From Brachionus koreanus (taxonomy: Eukaryota > Rotifera > Eurotatoria > Ploima > Brachionidae), in assembly GCA_016987375.1 (NCBI GenBank), contig PJRA01000555.1:1499314-1563313 (forward strand): a DNA stretch of 64,000 nt, written 5' to 3'. Every line of letters begins with the position of its first letter. Position 1 is the first letter of the stretch. Made by a program: the position numbers and the translations under genes. The notes beneath the pieces are model-generated. The model was given only the letters and a program-made list of their open reading frames with translations, made no database searches and was not told the origin of the DNA. Of the stretch, positions 11,498 through 20,962 are shown in pieces.

Positions 11498-11764
11498 TGC
11501 AAATCTAGTATAATTGTCCCTTTTCTACCCTAGCTGATAATGGAGTGGCTTTTATCTAAGATAGAGGTTACTGCATCGAGTCGATCATTTACCTGGCACT
11601 CTAACCCAGACAAAACCGGTCCCCAATTTTTTTGATTAAAGGGGTTTAAACATGCGTCTCGTTGAAGATTTTGTTCACCTTCAGTGATTTTTTAACCCTC
11701 GATTCTCTGCTTGCATGGCTAACACACAAACTATTCAGCTATATGAGCTATTGCAAATCTAGTA
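11498..11764 (-). mobile_element. tRNA-derived SINE flanked by a 13-bp target-site duplication
   Basis: A 241-bp insert (11511-11751) lies between perfect 13-bp direct repeats, tgcaaatctagta, at 11498-11510 and 11752-11764. Read on the minus strand, its head looks tRNA-derived: TAGCTCATATAGCTGAATAG resembles an A box/D arm, and GAATCGAGGGTTAAAAAATC occupies the B box/T arm position. The body that follows is not tRNA-like. Duplicated target sites plus a pol III-type head define a SINE; the B box has decayed. No second full copy was seen in this window. Confidence 0.7.
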
Positions 11765-12116
11765 AACTTTTTTAATTAGTTTTAAGTTAAATACTAATAA
11801 CAATAAATAATAAATTAAAAAGCTCTTGTTTTTATTTTATTTTATTTAATTTTGTATGCTAAATCAGATTTTTAAAATTTAGAAGTTTAAAAATTTGATA
11901 AATTTATGTAAATTTTTTCACAATTCAAGAGTCAAAAGACTTTAATCACAGTCCTTAAGCTCATATATATAAAGTTTGAGTGACAATTATAATATATAAT
12001 TAATAAATAACCACTGATGTAAAAAATGTGATTTTTATTTTTATTGACGATGTAGCAATTGCGGGTCATTTAATAAATCAATCTAATTGTACAATAATTA
12101 TTATAATAACATTTTA
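11765..12116. other. Intergenic, AT-rich
   Basis: No gene or repeat recognised. Confidence 0.5.
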
Positions 12117-12455
12117 TTTTTTGGCTAGGGGGATCTTAAACTTTACAGCTTTTTTATATCAGAATTTTATCAAACGAATCTACTCGATCGACACATTTTC
12201 TGATAGAGAATTAAATGCTCTATATTCTGAGATTAATTAAATGCTCTATCTTTAAAAAAAAAATTGAGAATTTTTTCGGAAAAATTTTGACATTTTTAAC
12301 TTTTTCGGAATCTTTTTTTTTCCAAATCCCTTTACCTTTATACTTTTATACAAATTCTAAAACTAGATAAAATTCTGAACAAAACTATGGTTTTACTTTT
12401 TTATTTATTTAGTTTAAAATTTTTTATAATCGCTTAAAAAGTGTCCATTTTTTTA
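12117..12455 (-). mobile_element. Truncated copy of the 50.7-51.35 kb fold-back MITE
   Basis: In inverted orientation this segment tracks the arm and interior of the element at 50741-51350. Shared words, in order, include ggatcttaaactttacagc, cgacacattttctgatagag, gagaattttttcggaaaa, caaattctaaaactaga and gaacaaaactatggtttta. It is diverged, one arm is largely missing, and outer ends are not recognisable. Two copies in 64 kb imply a repeat family in this genome. Confidence 0.75.
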
Positions 12456-12639
12456 TAAAATAATTTTTTATTGAAATATTATTCAAAAAGATAATTTAAA
12501 TGTTTATTTTTGACATCTTTTTACATAATTATAAAATATTGAATTCATTTTAAATTTTTTTTTTGTAATTTTCATACTTTTTGTAACTTAAAAATGTCAC
12601 TTAAGTCAACCTTTTACCAAAATAGAATCTCAAATTTTT

Positions 12640-12990
12640 GAAGTTGTGCTGAAAAAAAAGAGGTTGTTGAAGAAACAGAATAATCATCATCTGAAACAGT
12701 AACTTCTTCAAATTGTGATCCCATCGCTTATGAAACTTTCGAAGATACTAGTTTTGAAATTGATGAGATTACTTATTTTGATTTGAAAATTATTTCAGAA
12801 ATTAAAGATTTTATTCTTCCCGGAATTTGTTCAAAGCGTTCTATTAGCATCCTTATCATTGCTATAATAAAGTATAAAAAATTTAATTATCGTTTATTTT
12901 TATTAATTTTTGTTATTTTAGACAATTTAATGTCTCTTTTCACGATTCTGAATTGTTTTTAGCTATTTTAAAATGTTAAAATGTCTAGTT
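12640..12990 (+). pseudogene. Possible decayed coding fragment of unknown type
   Basis: A frame with one internal stop has protein-like composition (TSSNCDPIAYETFEDTSF, then ILPGICSKRSISILIIAI). Removing an apparent 52-bp intron (GTATAAA...TTTTAG, about 12870-12921) joins it to FNVSFHDSELFLAILKC and a stop. It lies next to the MITE copy and may be a transposase remnant, but no family motif is convincing. Confidence 0.2.
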
Positions 12991-12999
12991 TTAATGTAA

Positions 13000-13426
13000 A
13001 GTTGTAGCAGAGGAAACCTTCAAATAAGTCTCAAATTGGATTTATTATAGACTATTTCTTACCTGGTTTAAACTCTTCATTCTCAATGTTGGAGCGGATG
13101 ATTAATTTTCTTTTATCAAAAATTAAGATTTATGAAAGCCATAGTTTTGTCCGATCACATATTAGACATATTTCACATAGAAAAAAATCACTTAAAAAAA
13201 AATATCTAAATTAGTCTAATTATTAAATGAATAAAAAGCTTTTGTTGGTAAATCATTTATTTAAAAAATTAATTTTAAATTTTATTTTAAATTGAGTTGA
13301 AAATTTTAATGATATAATTCTATTTATACAAAAGAAACCCAACAGTTTTGTTCTCACAAGAAAAAAAAAAAAAGTAAACTTAAAGACCGAAAAAAAATCG
13401 GCAAAATTAAAGCAGGAAGAAAATTT
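13000..13426. other. Intergenic, 3' side of the selenoprotein gene
   Basis: AT-rich with no gene. An AATAAA on the minus strand at 13427-13432 may end the SELENOH transcript. Confidence 0.4.
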
Positions 13427-13440
13427 TTTATTTAAATTTT

Positions 13441-13560
13441 GCTTTGATTCAAATTAAACCAGCATTTAAGAAATTATCCATCCAAAATTTAAATTAGCAC
13501 ATTTTTATTTAAATTTTTTCATTAGCATTCCATTAAAAGAGCCAGGATTTAACCGAATCA
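13441..13560 (-). promoter_or_regulatory. SECIS element in the SELENOH 3' UTR
   Basis: On the minus strand, ATGA (13519-13522) is followed by an 11-bp perfect stem (aaaatttaaat pairing with atttaaatttt), an apical loop starting with AAAAA, and then the partner GA (13481-13482). This is the type I eukaryotic SECIS arrangement: ATGA/GA non-Watson-Crick quartet, helix II of about 11-12 bp, and unpaired adenosines in the apical loop. Weaker outer pairing exists (TTTAA/TTAAA and TGATTC/GAATCA). It lies about 410 nt downstream of the UGA and 150 nt after the TAA, where a SECIS should be. Confidence 0.8.
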
Positions 13561-13674
13561 AAATTATAGAGAAAAGCCAAATTTTCCGCATGCACATTTC
13601 AAAAAAAAAAAAAAAAGAAAATGAAAAATATTTACTCACACAAAAAATGGATACAATTTTTTATTTACATTTAT

Positions 13675-15138
13675 TTATTCATCTAAATATTTATCTAATA
13701 GATCACTTATAAATTTAGCTTGAGGAAATTTGGCTTTTCTCGGCTTTAAGTCTTTACCACTCCACAAATTTATAATTAATTCATTATTGTCACTATTAGC
13801 ATCATATTTCCTAAGCGTCAACTCAAAAGTATTACGTCTAGGCTTTGTTTGATTAAAAATAAATTCAATAAGTGGATAGTCGACTTTAAGCTCGTCTGCT
13901 AATTTAGCAGCATTTCGTTTATATACATTTCATGATGTGCAATGTTCGACAGCTACTTTAGCGCCTCGACCACTCTTGGTCTTTGGTTTTGATTCACTTG
14001 CTGGTTTTTTGTCTAAATTTTCTTTATCATCAGCTTCAACAACCTCAGTTGGTCTATCGTCTTCACTCTTTTTGGCACCACGACCACTACGTTTTTTTGT
14101 CACAATTTCTTCGTCTTCTTTTTTTTCTTCGACTTTAGCACGTCCACGTTTTTCTTTCTTTTCCTCTGGCTCTTCGACTTTGCTAGCCTTGGCGCCTCGG
14201 GTATTTTTTTTGCTATTATCTGGCTCGATTTTTTCAGACTCTTTTGTTTCAGACTTTGCCGCACCTCGAGTAGGTCTACCAGCTTTTTTTGTTTCAGTTT
14301 TTTCCTCTTCTTCTTCATTTTCAGTTTTTTTCGAATTTTTTTTCGCCTTACTCTTCGTCTCCTCTTCTTCTTTGGCTGTTTCTTTTACAGTCTCTTTTTC
14401 TTCATTTTTTTCAGCAGCTTTTCGGCCCGCTTTTTTACCTTTCGTCTCGGCTTTTTCTTCACTTTTCTCTTCTTCTTGAGCTAGTTTTTTCACAGCATTT
14501 TTAGCATTTGATTTAGTCCGTTTTCCTTTGGAATTCTCGACTTCGTCTTCGGACTCATTTTTGTCTGTTTTCCTAGCCGGACTTGGCTTAGGAGTTGTCT
14601 TTTTCTCAATTTGAGGCGACGATGTTTTTTCGGGTGTTTTAGCACTGGCTCTAGTAACTCTAGTTGTTCGTTTTGTGCCATTTTTTTCCTCAGCTTCAGC
14701 TTCTTCCGTCTTCTGAGCAGTTTTTTTATTAGGACCTTTGGAATTTTTGCTTCGCTTTCCGTCTGTTTTCTCCTCATTTTCTTCGCTTATGTCCAAGTCT
14801 TCATCGTTGGTGACCATATCCAAGACAGCCATGGAGTTTAATTTTTTTTTCGAATCAGGCTCTGAGCTGGTTTTTTTATCAGCGTCTTCTTCGGTAGCCT
14901 CGAGAGGCTTGTTTTCCGATGTTTTCTTGCGACCACCTCGCTTGGGCTTTTCCTCCTCCTCTGGCTTGCTTTCCACTCTATCAGCCTCATTTGCCGCACT
15001 TTCAGGCTCATTTTTTTTCTTTCGGCCACGACTGGCCTTGGCAGTTTCGTCAACTTTGGGCTCTGGATTAACAGATGCTGGTTCCTCCTCGCTTTTCAGA
15101 TTTCTTTTCGATGTTTGTCTTTTGGAGCTCAGTGACAT
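13675..15138 (-). CDS. SELENOH: Selenoprotein H with a greatly expanded AT-hook N-terminus
   Basis: A single exon. From ATG at 15138 the frame runs 402 codons to TGA (13930-13932), then continues 84 codons to TAA. The sequence across the TGA reads VAVEHCTS-Sec-NVYKRNAAKL, and downstream are QTKPRRNTFELTLRKY, NLWSGKDLKPRKAKFP and DLLDKYLDE. These match the selenoprotein H fold throughout, with the CxxU redox motif at the right place, so the TGA is read as selenocysteine (487 residues in all). A SECIS-like hairpin follows. SELENOH is a nuclear thioredoxin-fold oxidoreductase; in mammals it is only about 120 residues. Here about 390 Lys/Glu-rich, probably disordered residues precede it, with repeated AT-hook-like sites (SRGRKKK, KRGGRKK, AGRPTRG, KRGRAK, SGRGAKK). 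A TGA-terminated model would miss the whole redox domain. Confidence 0.93.
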
Positions 15139-16202
15139 TGTACGTATAGAGATTTTTGATTTAATTCTAGAGAACTATAAGCTTTTTTTTTCTAAATTAA
15201 AATGGTTTTAATTTTATAAACTAACTAAATGGTTTTAATCTATGCATATAAGACGAGATTTGGCTAGAGATCATTCAGGTCTTTTTAAAGAAGCGTGCAA
15301 ACTTTAAAATTTTCTAGTTTCATAATTAAATTAATATTATGTTTTTTAGATATTCAATTTGGTCTATTCGCAAATGGACACTGATTCAAATAAAAAAATA
15401 TTCTAATGTGTAAGAAAAAGAATGGAAGTAGAAATAACAAATTAAATTGAGCTTATGTGGCATCTGAAAATCAAGATAAACTTGAAATTTGATTTTAATT
15501 TCGTGTTGACTGAAAATGTTTTGAATAGTCCATAATGATTTCAGGTTGGGTTGGCTTTTTATAACTTAAATATGTGTCTTTAGCCATCATATTCTGTGTG
15601 CATCTATATATATATATATATATATATATACAACTATTGAATAAAATTGATTGATATCGAGTCAACATAGACATTCATTTAGTCTTGTATTGTAAATAAA
15701 AGAATCTACTAAAAAAATTTATTCATTTTAGAAAATTTAATTGAATAGAAAAAAAATGAAAATTTTTTCATTTTTTTAAACAAAAAGTGAAAGGACTGTG
15801 CCGGATCCTAGAATGATAATTATTTTCTGATTTAGAAATTATTTTGATTTTTTATGAGTAAAAGGGTTTAAACATCAGCCTGCAACAGTACTAAAGAAAT
15901 TTCATTAATAATAGTTTTTTTTTTATTTTTATTTAATTCAATGATTTATTAAATGATTTTTAAATATTCCGCTAAATGTCTTTTTTTTTACTTTGAATCA
16001 GTCAAACAGGAAATGTGAGTCTAATCAGCTGGACCGACATAGTATTACTTTGTAATATAATATTCGCCTTTTAATAATACTTAATCGGAATTCTTTAATT
16101 TTATATTGAAAAACCCAAAAAATAAATTTAAATTTCATTAATTTGATGGTTTAAATTTTCTATGCAAGATTCATCACCAAATTTTATTCAAAGCAAAAAC
16201 TC
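15139..16202. other. Intergenic with a TA microsatellite
   Basis: SELENOH upstream region, then AT-rich sequence. The only structured item is the TA run at 15605-15630. Confidence 0.5.
15605..15630. repeat. (TA)13 microsatellite
   Basis: Thirteen uninterrupted TA units. Confidence 0.95.
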
Positions 16203-16415
16203 TGTTAGTGTTTTACACTTAAAGGACCGGTGTCAGTTTGACACTTTTTTTCATTCTCTTAATCTTTGGGACCTTTCATCTAATTTCCATAAAACCAATT
16301 TTATTTTAAAATATTTGTTTATAGTAGCAGATTTAGAAAGTTTTAAGTGGATATGATTAAAATTAAAGGAGAGAGTTTTAAATTGTCACCGGTCCTTTGA
16401 GTGTTAAAGAACTAA
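16203..16415. mobile_element. Short TTAA-type MITE with about 25-bp terminal inverted repeats
   Basis: The left end (16211-16234, ttttacacttaaaggaccgg) and right end (16384-16408, read inward ttaacactcaaaggaccgg) are imperfect inverted repeats around about 150 bp of non-coding DNA. The right flank preserves TTAA; the left reads TTTA, consistent with a mutated TTAA target duplication. A piggyBac-type non-autonomous element is the simplest reading. The same terminal word occurs at 5.3 kb and 25.3 kb. Confidence 0.6.
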
Positions 16416-16582
16416 ATGCTTTAATAAATTATTTAAGTTCACTTGCAGATTACTTAAGTCATTGGACATACAAATTTAGACTCATACATTTTGGAAAAAA
16501 TTTATTTCAATTTCATGTTTTTTTTTTTTTATTTTTTGTTCTAAAATTCGCAATTTGTAAATATTTCTAAGTTGAAAAATAT

Positions 16583-16990
16583 CATGTTGGGTCAATAAAT
16601 AGTGCGTTTTTTAAAAGGTTAGATATTTTGATTTTAGCATCTTAGTAATTTTAAATCTTTAAGTCATATTATGTGAAAATAAACATAATTGAGTCCTCTT
16701 CAAAATAGTGAATGTCTAATTCTTTGTTTATTTAATTCTAAAAAATTTTATAAAATGAAAACTTTAAATAGAAATTTTGATATTTTACTGGTACTGTTAC
16801 GTAATTATTGGAAATTAAAATGAAGGGTCAGATAGACCAGCCATTCAGCCGATCAGAATTCTTAACATAAGGCTGTTGAGAGCAATTCCAAGCTTAAAAC
16901 AAGCTATTACTAATTTTCATAGAGGATGGCATTAACTAACCAAGACAAAGTTGACAAAAGGTGTTGTAAATTTTTTAGTTCCAAAATTGA
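16583..16990 (+). mobile_element. 5' fragment of a mariner-like element
   Basis: It begins with a mariner-style terminal repeat (ttgggtcaataaatagtgcg then a T run) and continues with about 240 bp that align, base for base with scattered changes, to the reverse complement of 50400-50640. Shared words include gattttagcatctt, aaaataaacataattga and attctttgtttatttaatt. A later block (gggtcagatagaccagccat) resembles the mariner relic at 25315. The coding part is decayed. Confidence 0.6.
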
Positions 16991-17125
16991 TGAAATGCAT
17001 GATTTTTAAACATCATAGATCACAAATTTAAATATTATTTTATTATATGAATCCAATAGTAAAGTTTATTGGAAAGATAAAAACTAAATTGAAAATAAAT
17101 TTGATTAAAATAATTGTAAATAAGA

Positions 17126-19354
17126 TTAAAATTTCCATGTAAAATGGTAAGGTTTGAATTGCCATTTGTCTGGATGACCGAAATGATTAGTTTTATTGCC
17201 GAAATCAGCTTTGCTCCATTGAAAAGGAGGTACATCATGACTATCATACGTGGGTCCGCTAATTCCAATAAATTCCAAGTCTCTGGCCAGTTGGAAACTA
17301 GTCACTTTCATGTCAGTAGCACCATGGTCTCTGTGTCCCAATGCATCAAATGGATATTTGCCACTTGCTGGATTCAAGTCCGATCTGGCTGATATGGTAT
17401 TTTCACCAGTAAAAGGAGGATCACATTCGCATTTAGAGAAAGGTTCTTTGGTATAGTTATTGTAACGCATCAATTTAATCATAGATTCCATGTCGACAAC
17501 CTTTGAATGATCTCTTCTAAATATACTGGCTCTAGGCGAGTGCTGGTAGGAAAAAAAGTCACCATACTTAACTAATGCATCATATGTTCCGCTAATATTG
17601 TAAATATCAGGATAAGAACTAGAAAAAAAAAGTTTTGAAGATAAAAATAAATGATAAAAAATGTTTTATTACGCTAGATTGTAACTTGGCCAATAAGTTT
17701 GACTGGCCAATGTTTCAGTTTTATCTTCCCATTTAACTTGACCTGGTATTTGTTCAAGAACAATGAACATATTTTGTCTTAATGGCTCGCCAGGATAAAA
17801 TAATTTATAATCAACAATCATCCATTCATTATTATATCTTTTTTTAAACTAACTAAAAATTTTTTTTTTCAAAAATTTAATTTTATTATTACGTTCCGGA
17901 ATTGTGTAATGAAAACCATTTGGCCCAATCGACTCCAGTAAATGCTAAACGATTGGCAAGCATTACTCTGATCCAATACAATATTTTATCTGTGGTTACA
18001 TATTTCCATAAGTCTTCATTTGAATTGCCAATAGTGGTCTCCATTACAACCATGTTTGTCTTGAGGACATAAAAGTCATCGATTGAAGCAAGTATGCCCG
18101 GATATGAGGTGAATGCTATTTCCGAACCAGGAATAACACTTGAATCTAAACAAATTGGATAAATTAAAATCAGAGAATAAAAAAATTTTTAAATTTTTAA
18201 GCATTTTACCCAAATTGTTTAAATGATAATTAAACTTGTAGTTTTTAGCTATGCGAAGCATGGATTCATACTCAGTCCAAGTCACGTGACTAACAAAAAT
18301 GTCCTCATTATTCGGTAAAAGCTTGAAAATTTAGGAAAAAAAATTAATAAAAATTGTAAGAAAATATCGAACCAAATTTATTGAAAATGTGATAATTAAG
18401 TTTTAAATGTTTGCTTATTTTAAGCATGACTTCAAAAGGACCCCAAGTTACATGAGATACTAGAAGCTCTTTGTCCAAAAGCTTAGTTTAAAATAAATTT
18501 AGTTCTATTTATTAGTGTTGTTTGTAAATCAAACTTTGACTAAGGCAGAGCAAGATCCGGCCATGAATGGATCAGATACTTTGGAAAAAGAGGCGAATAG
18601 TTCACTAATATCACCATTGAGCTGAAGTGCTCTTGAACAAAATTTATTTAAATAAGATGAAAAAGAAATAATAAAATTTTCTCACAATAAATTCAAATAT
18701 GGCTTGATATCGGCAATCATAGATTTAAAAATATTAGGACCATTTTTAAGATCAACAGTTAAATTGTAATAACCGTGATAAAGACCATAGAATTGGGCGA
18801 ATACCAAATTTACATGATGCCAATAGGGATCATTTGGATTCTTCTCAATTTGTTCATCAATCCATTCGAAATTTTTTGTCAAGAAATTAATCAATTTCAA
18901 ACAAGCTGATGTATTTGGATTTGAGCAAAAATCACCCACTGTGTTCATTAGATGAAGAGAAATTAATTTTTTGGTGAATGCGCCCTCTAGCAAACCGGCT
19001 GAAAAAGCCTGTTCATAATCACTAGCTTGTTCATTAGTTTCAATCTCAAGCACTGACCATCTTTAAATAAATTATTATTTTTCAATTAATATCTGCTGAT
19101 TAAGAAACCAACCCGGTGTAATTATAATTGTCTCCATCAAAAAATCCTTTTGCCACCCAGTTGTCATAAGGTTTTATGTCCAAATTCTTAACGCCTAATT
19201 GAGACAATTCGATGTTGTCTCCTTTTTTAAACACATATAAAAGTTTATAAATTGAATGATGTTTTGTGTTTTGTATTATTTCAAATTGGCTTTTAACTTT
19301 GACTGATTCAACTCCTATTAAAATTAGCCCTAAAGTGACAATTAAAATTTTCAT
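17126..19354 (-). CDS. Phospholipase B-like (PLBD/LAMA) hydrolase with duplicated alternative exon
   Basis: Exons on the minus strand: 19354-19113, 19060-18686, 18631-18535, then either 18481-18373 (4A) or 18321-18210 (4B), then 18145-17893, 17837-17673 and 17618-17126. The product is 577 or 578 residues. An N-terminal signal-like stretch (MKILIVTLGLILIGVES) suggests a secreted or lysosomal protein. The self-cleavage site is visible as FMAGSCSALV; in this Ntn-hydrolase family the Cys after GS becomes the nucleophile. Other family blocks are VMETTIGNSNEDLW, YNNEWMIVDYK, LEQIPGQV, NTISARSDLNPASGKYPF and a C-terminal VPPFQWSKADF. Exons 4A (LVSHVTWGPFEVML) and 4B (FVSHVTWTEYESMLRIAKNY) encode the same segment; including or skipping both shifts the frame. 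PLBD1-like versus PLBD2-like is unresolved. Confidence 0.93.
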
Positions 19355-20962
19355 CTTTTATTAATTTTTAATTTAATTTTAAAATAAGTTCTTGGCTTAT
19401 TTATATTTTAAATGAATAATTGAGACACAGTTAAGTTAACAATATATGTCACGGGATCTAAATATATTTGAGCTGATAAGATATTTAATATTATCAGCCA
19501 AAATGAAAATGTTTAGTGTTTTATTTTTATCTTTGAAAAGTCAAATAGCCTATTGACTTAAAATAAGAAATAGTTTTTAATAAATTAGATTGGCGCTATC
19601 TTGATTTTTAATGTAAAATATAAATATACAAATATGAAATAATAAAGTAGACAAATAGCTATGAGAGTCAAATTTTTAAGAGGCTGTTAAGAAATTTTAC
19701 TGCGATCTTAGTCGTAAATATAAATAATAGAAAATAGATACTTTTGAGACCTATCATTCTCTTTAATACTTTAAATATTTACATTTTTATGTGTTTATTG
19801 GTAATAAAATGATAATTTATTTTTAAATTTTTACCATTTACCTGAATATTTAAAATAATTAAAGTTTAGTTTAGTTAATTGAATAAAATATAAATGGCAA
19901 AATTGATGATACACACTGTTTTTTCAGTGCTTTGTTTGTAAATTACTTTAAACAAGTATATTCAAATTTTTTTTTTTAATTAAATGAAAGGTATAAATAG
20001 ATTGAATTAAAAAATAAAAATTATTATATTTTTTTGTTTCTTTGAATTTAATTTTATTAGAAATATGAATAAGAATTTAAGTAGTTTTGTTCTAAAACTA
20101 AATTCATCACTTTTTGATACCAATTTTTTAAGCTTTCAGTTTCAAAAACAGTGAATTAGATAAAGGAATTAGGTAGTTGAAACTAAAAAAAAATAAAAAA
20201 AAATATGAATTTTGAGGTAAGGTTTTATTGAAAAAATTTTATAAATTTTAAAACTAAAAAACTTTAAATTTTTAATTAAAAAAAAACTTTTAGTTAACGA
20301 ACAGAAACATTAAATAAGGAATAAAGAAAAAAAAAATTTTTAAAAAAAATAAAAATAATTAGCATTATTTGGCACTCGTTTAATCGTTACTTTTTGACCC
20401 TAAGAATAAAAAGTCACTCTGATAGGCCGCTAAACTATACCATCGTCTAGGCGATTACCAATTAAAGGCTTTTGCACTTCTTATTTAAGTATTTTGATCT
20501 CATGATCTATTCTAGCTTAAAAGATGTTAATTTTTTTGGCTGAAATGGTTTAAAGTTTTTTTTTTTTATAAAATCTTGTTTCTTTAATTTTTAGATTTTT
20601 TTCAGAATCAAATAAAAATTTTAAAAAATTGAAAAGTACAAGACACTACGAGACTTATTATGCTATTTTATTCGAGTACTTGAATATTTGTTTCCAATTA
20701 TTGTCATTTATGTTAACACTAATCAATTACGTTAAATAATTCTACTCTATGAAAAAAAATCCAATTGTCAAAAAAAAAAAATTTTTTTTTTAAATAGATA
20801 TTTTTCTATCTTTTTATTTAATTTAGAAAAACTTTATAAAACAAAATACTGCTTTATTTAAATTTTAATAAAAATATACAAAATTTATGAGAAATAAATT
20901 TTTTGCAACAAATAAATGTTCATCTAGACAAATCTTGGCTTTATAAAATAGGAAAATACTTT
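19355..20962. other. Intergenic, AT-rich, with one tRNA-like relic
   Basis: The PLBD promoter side (19355 upward) and the 3' side of KDM1A. No gene seen. See the tRNA-like segment near 20375-20450. Confidence 0.5.
20375..20450 (-). repeat. tRNA-like segment, probable SINE head relic
   Basis: On the minus strand, GATGGTATAGTTTAGCGG resembles an A box, and TTAGGGTCAAAAAGTAACG lies where a B box/T arm would be. The acceptor arms do not pair, so it is not a functional tRNA. No target-site duplication is evident. It may be another decayed tRNA-derived SINE. Confidence 0.3.

Noticed and set aside
12028..12240. 70-residue open frame
   Set aside because: Overlaps the MITE copy and has no protein-like content.
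13930..13932. TGA as the true stop of a 402-residue AT-hook protein
   Set aside because: The downstream 84 codons match SELENOH continuously, and a SECIS-like hairpin follows.
13937..15211. Several long open frames on the plus strand and in shifted minus frames over the SELENOH N-terminus
   Set aside because: They are shadows of a Lys/Glu/Ser-rich coding sequence with few stops; only the frame that continues into the SELENOH domain makes sense.
15850..15900. Second SINE copy suggested by agggtttaaacat shared with the 11.6 kb SINE
   Set aside because: Similarity is confined to about 15 bp and no duplications flank it.
20375..20450. A functional tRNA gene
   Set aside because: A-box-like sequence is present, but acceptor and T arms do not pair and the B box is degenerate.
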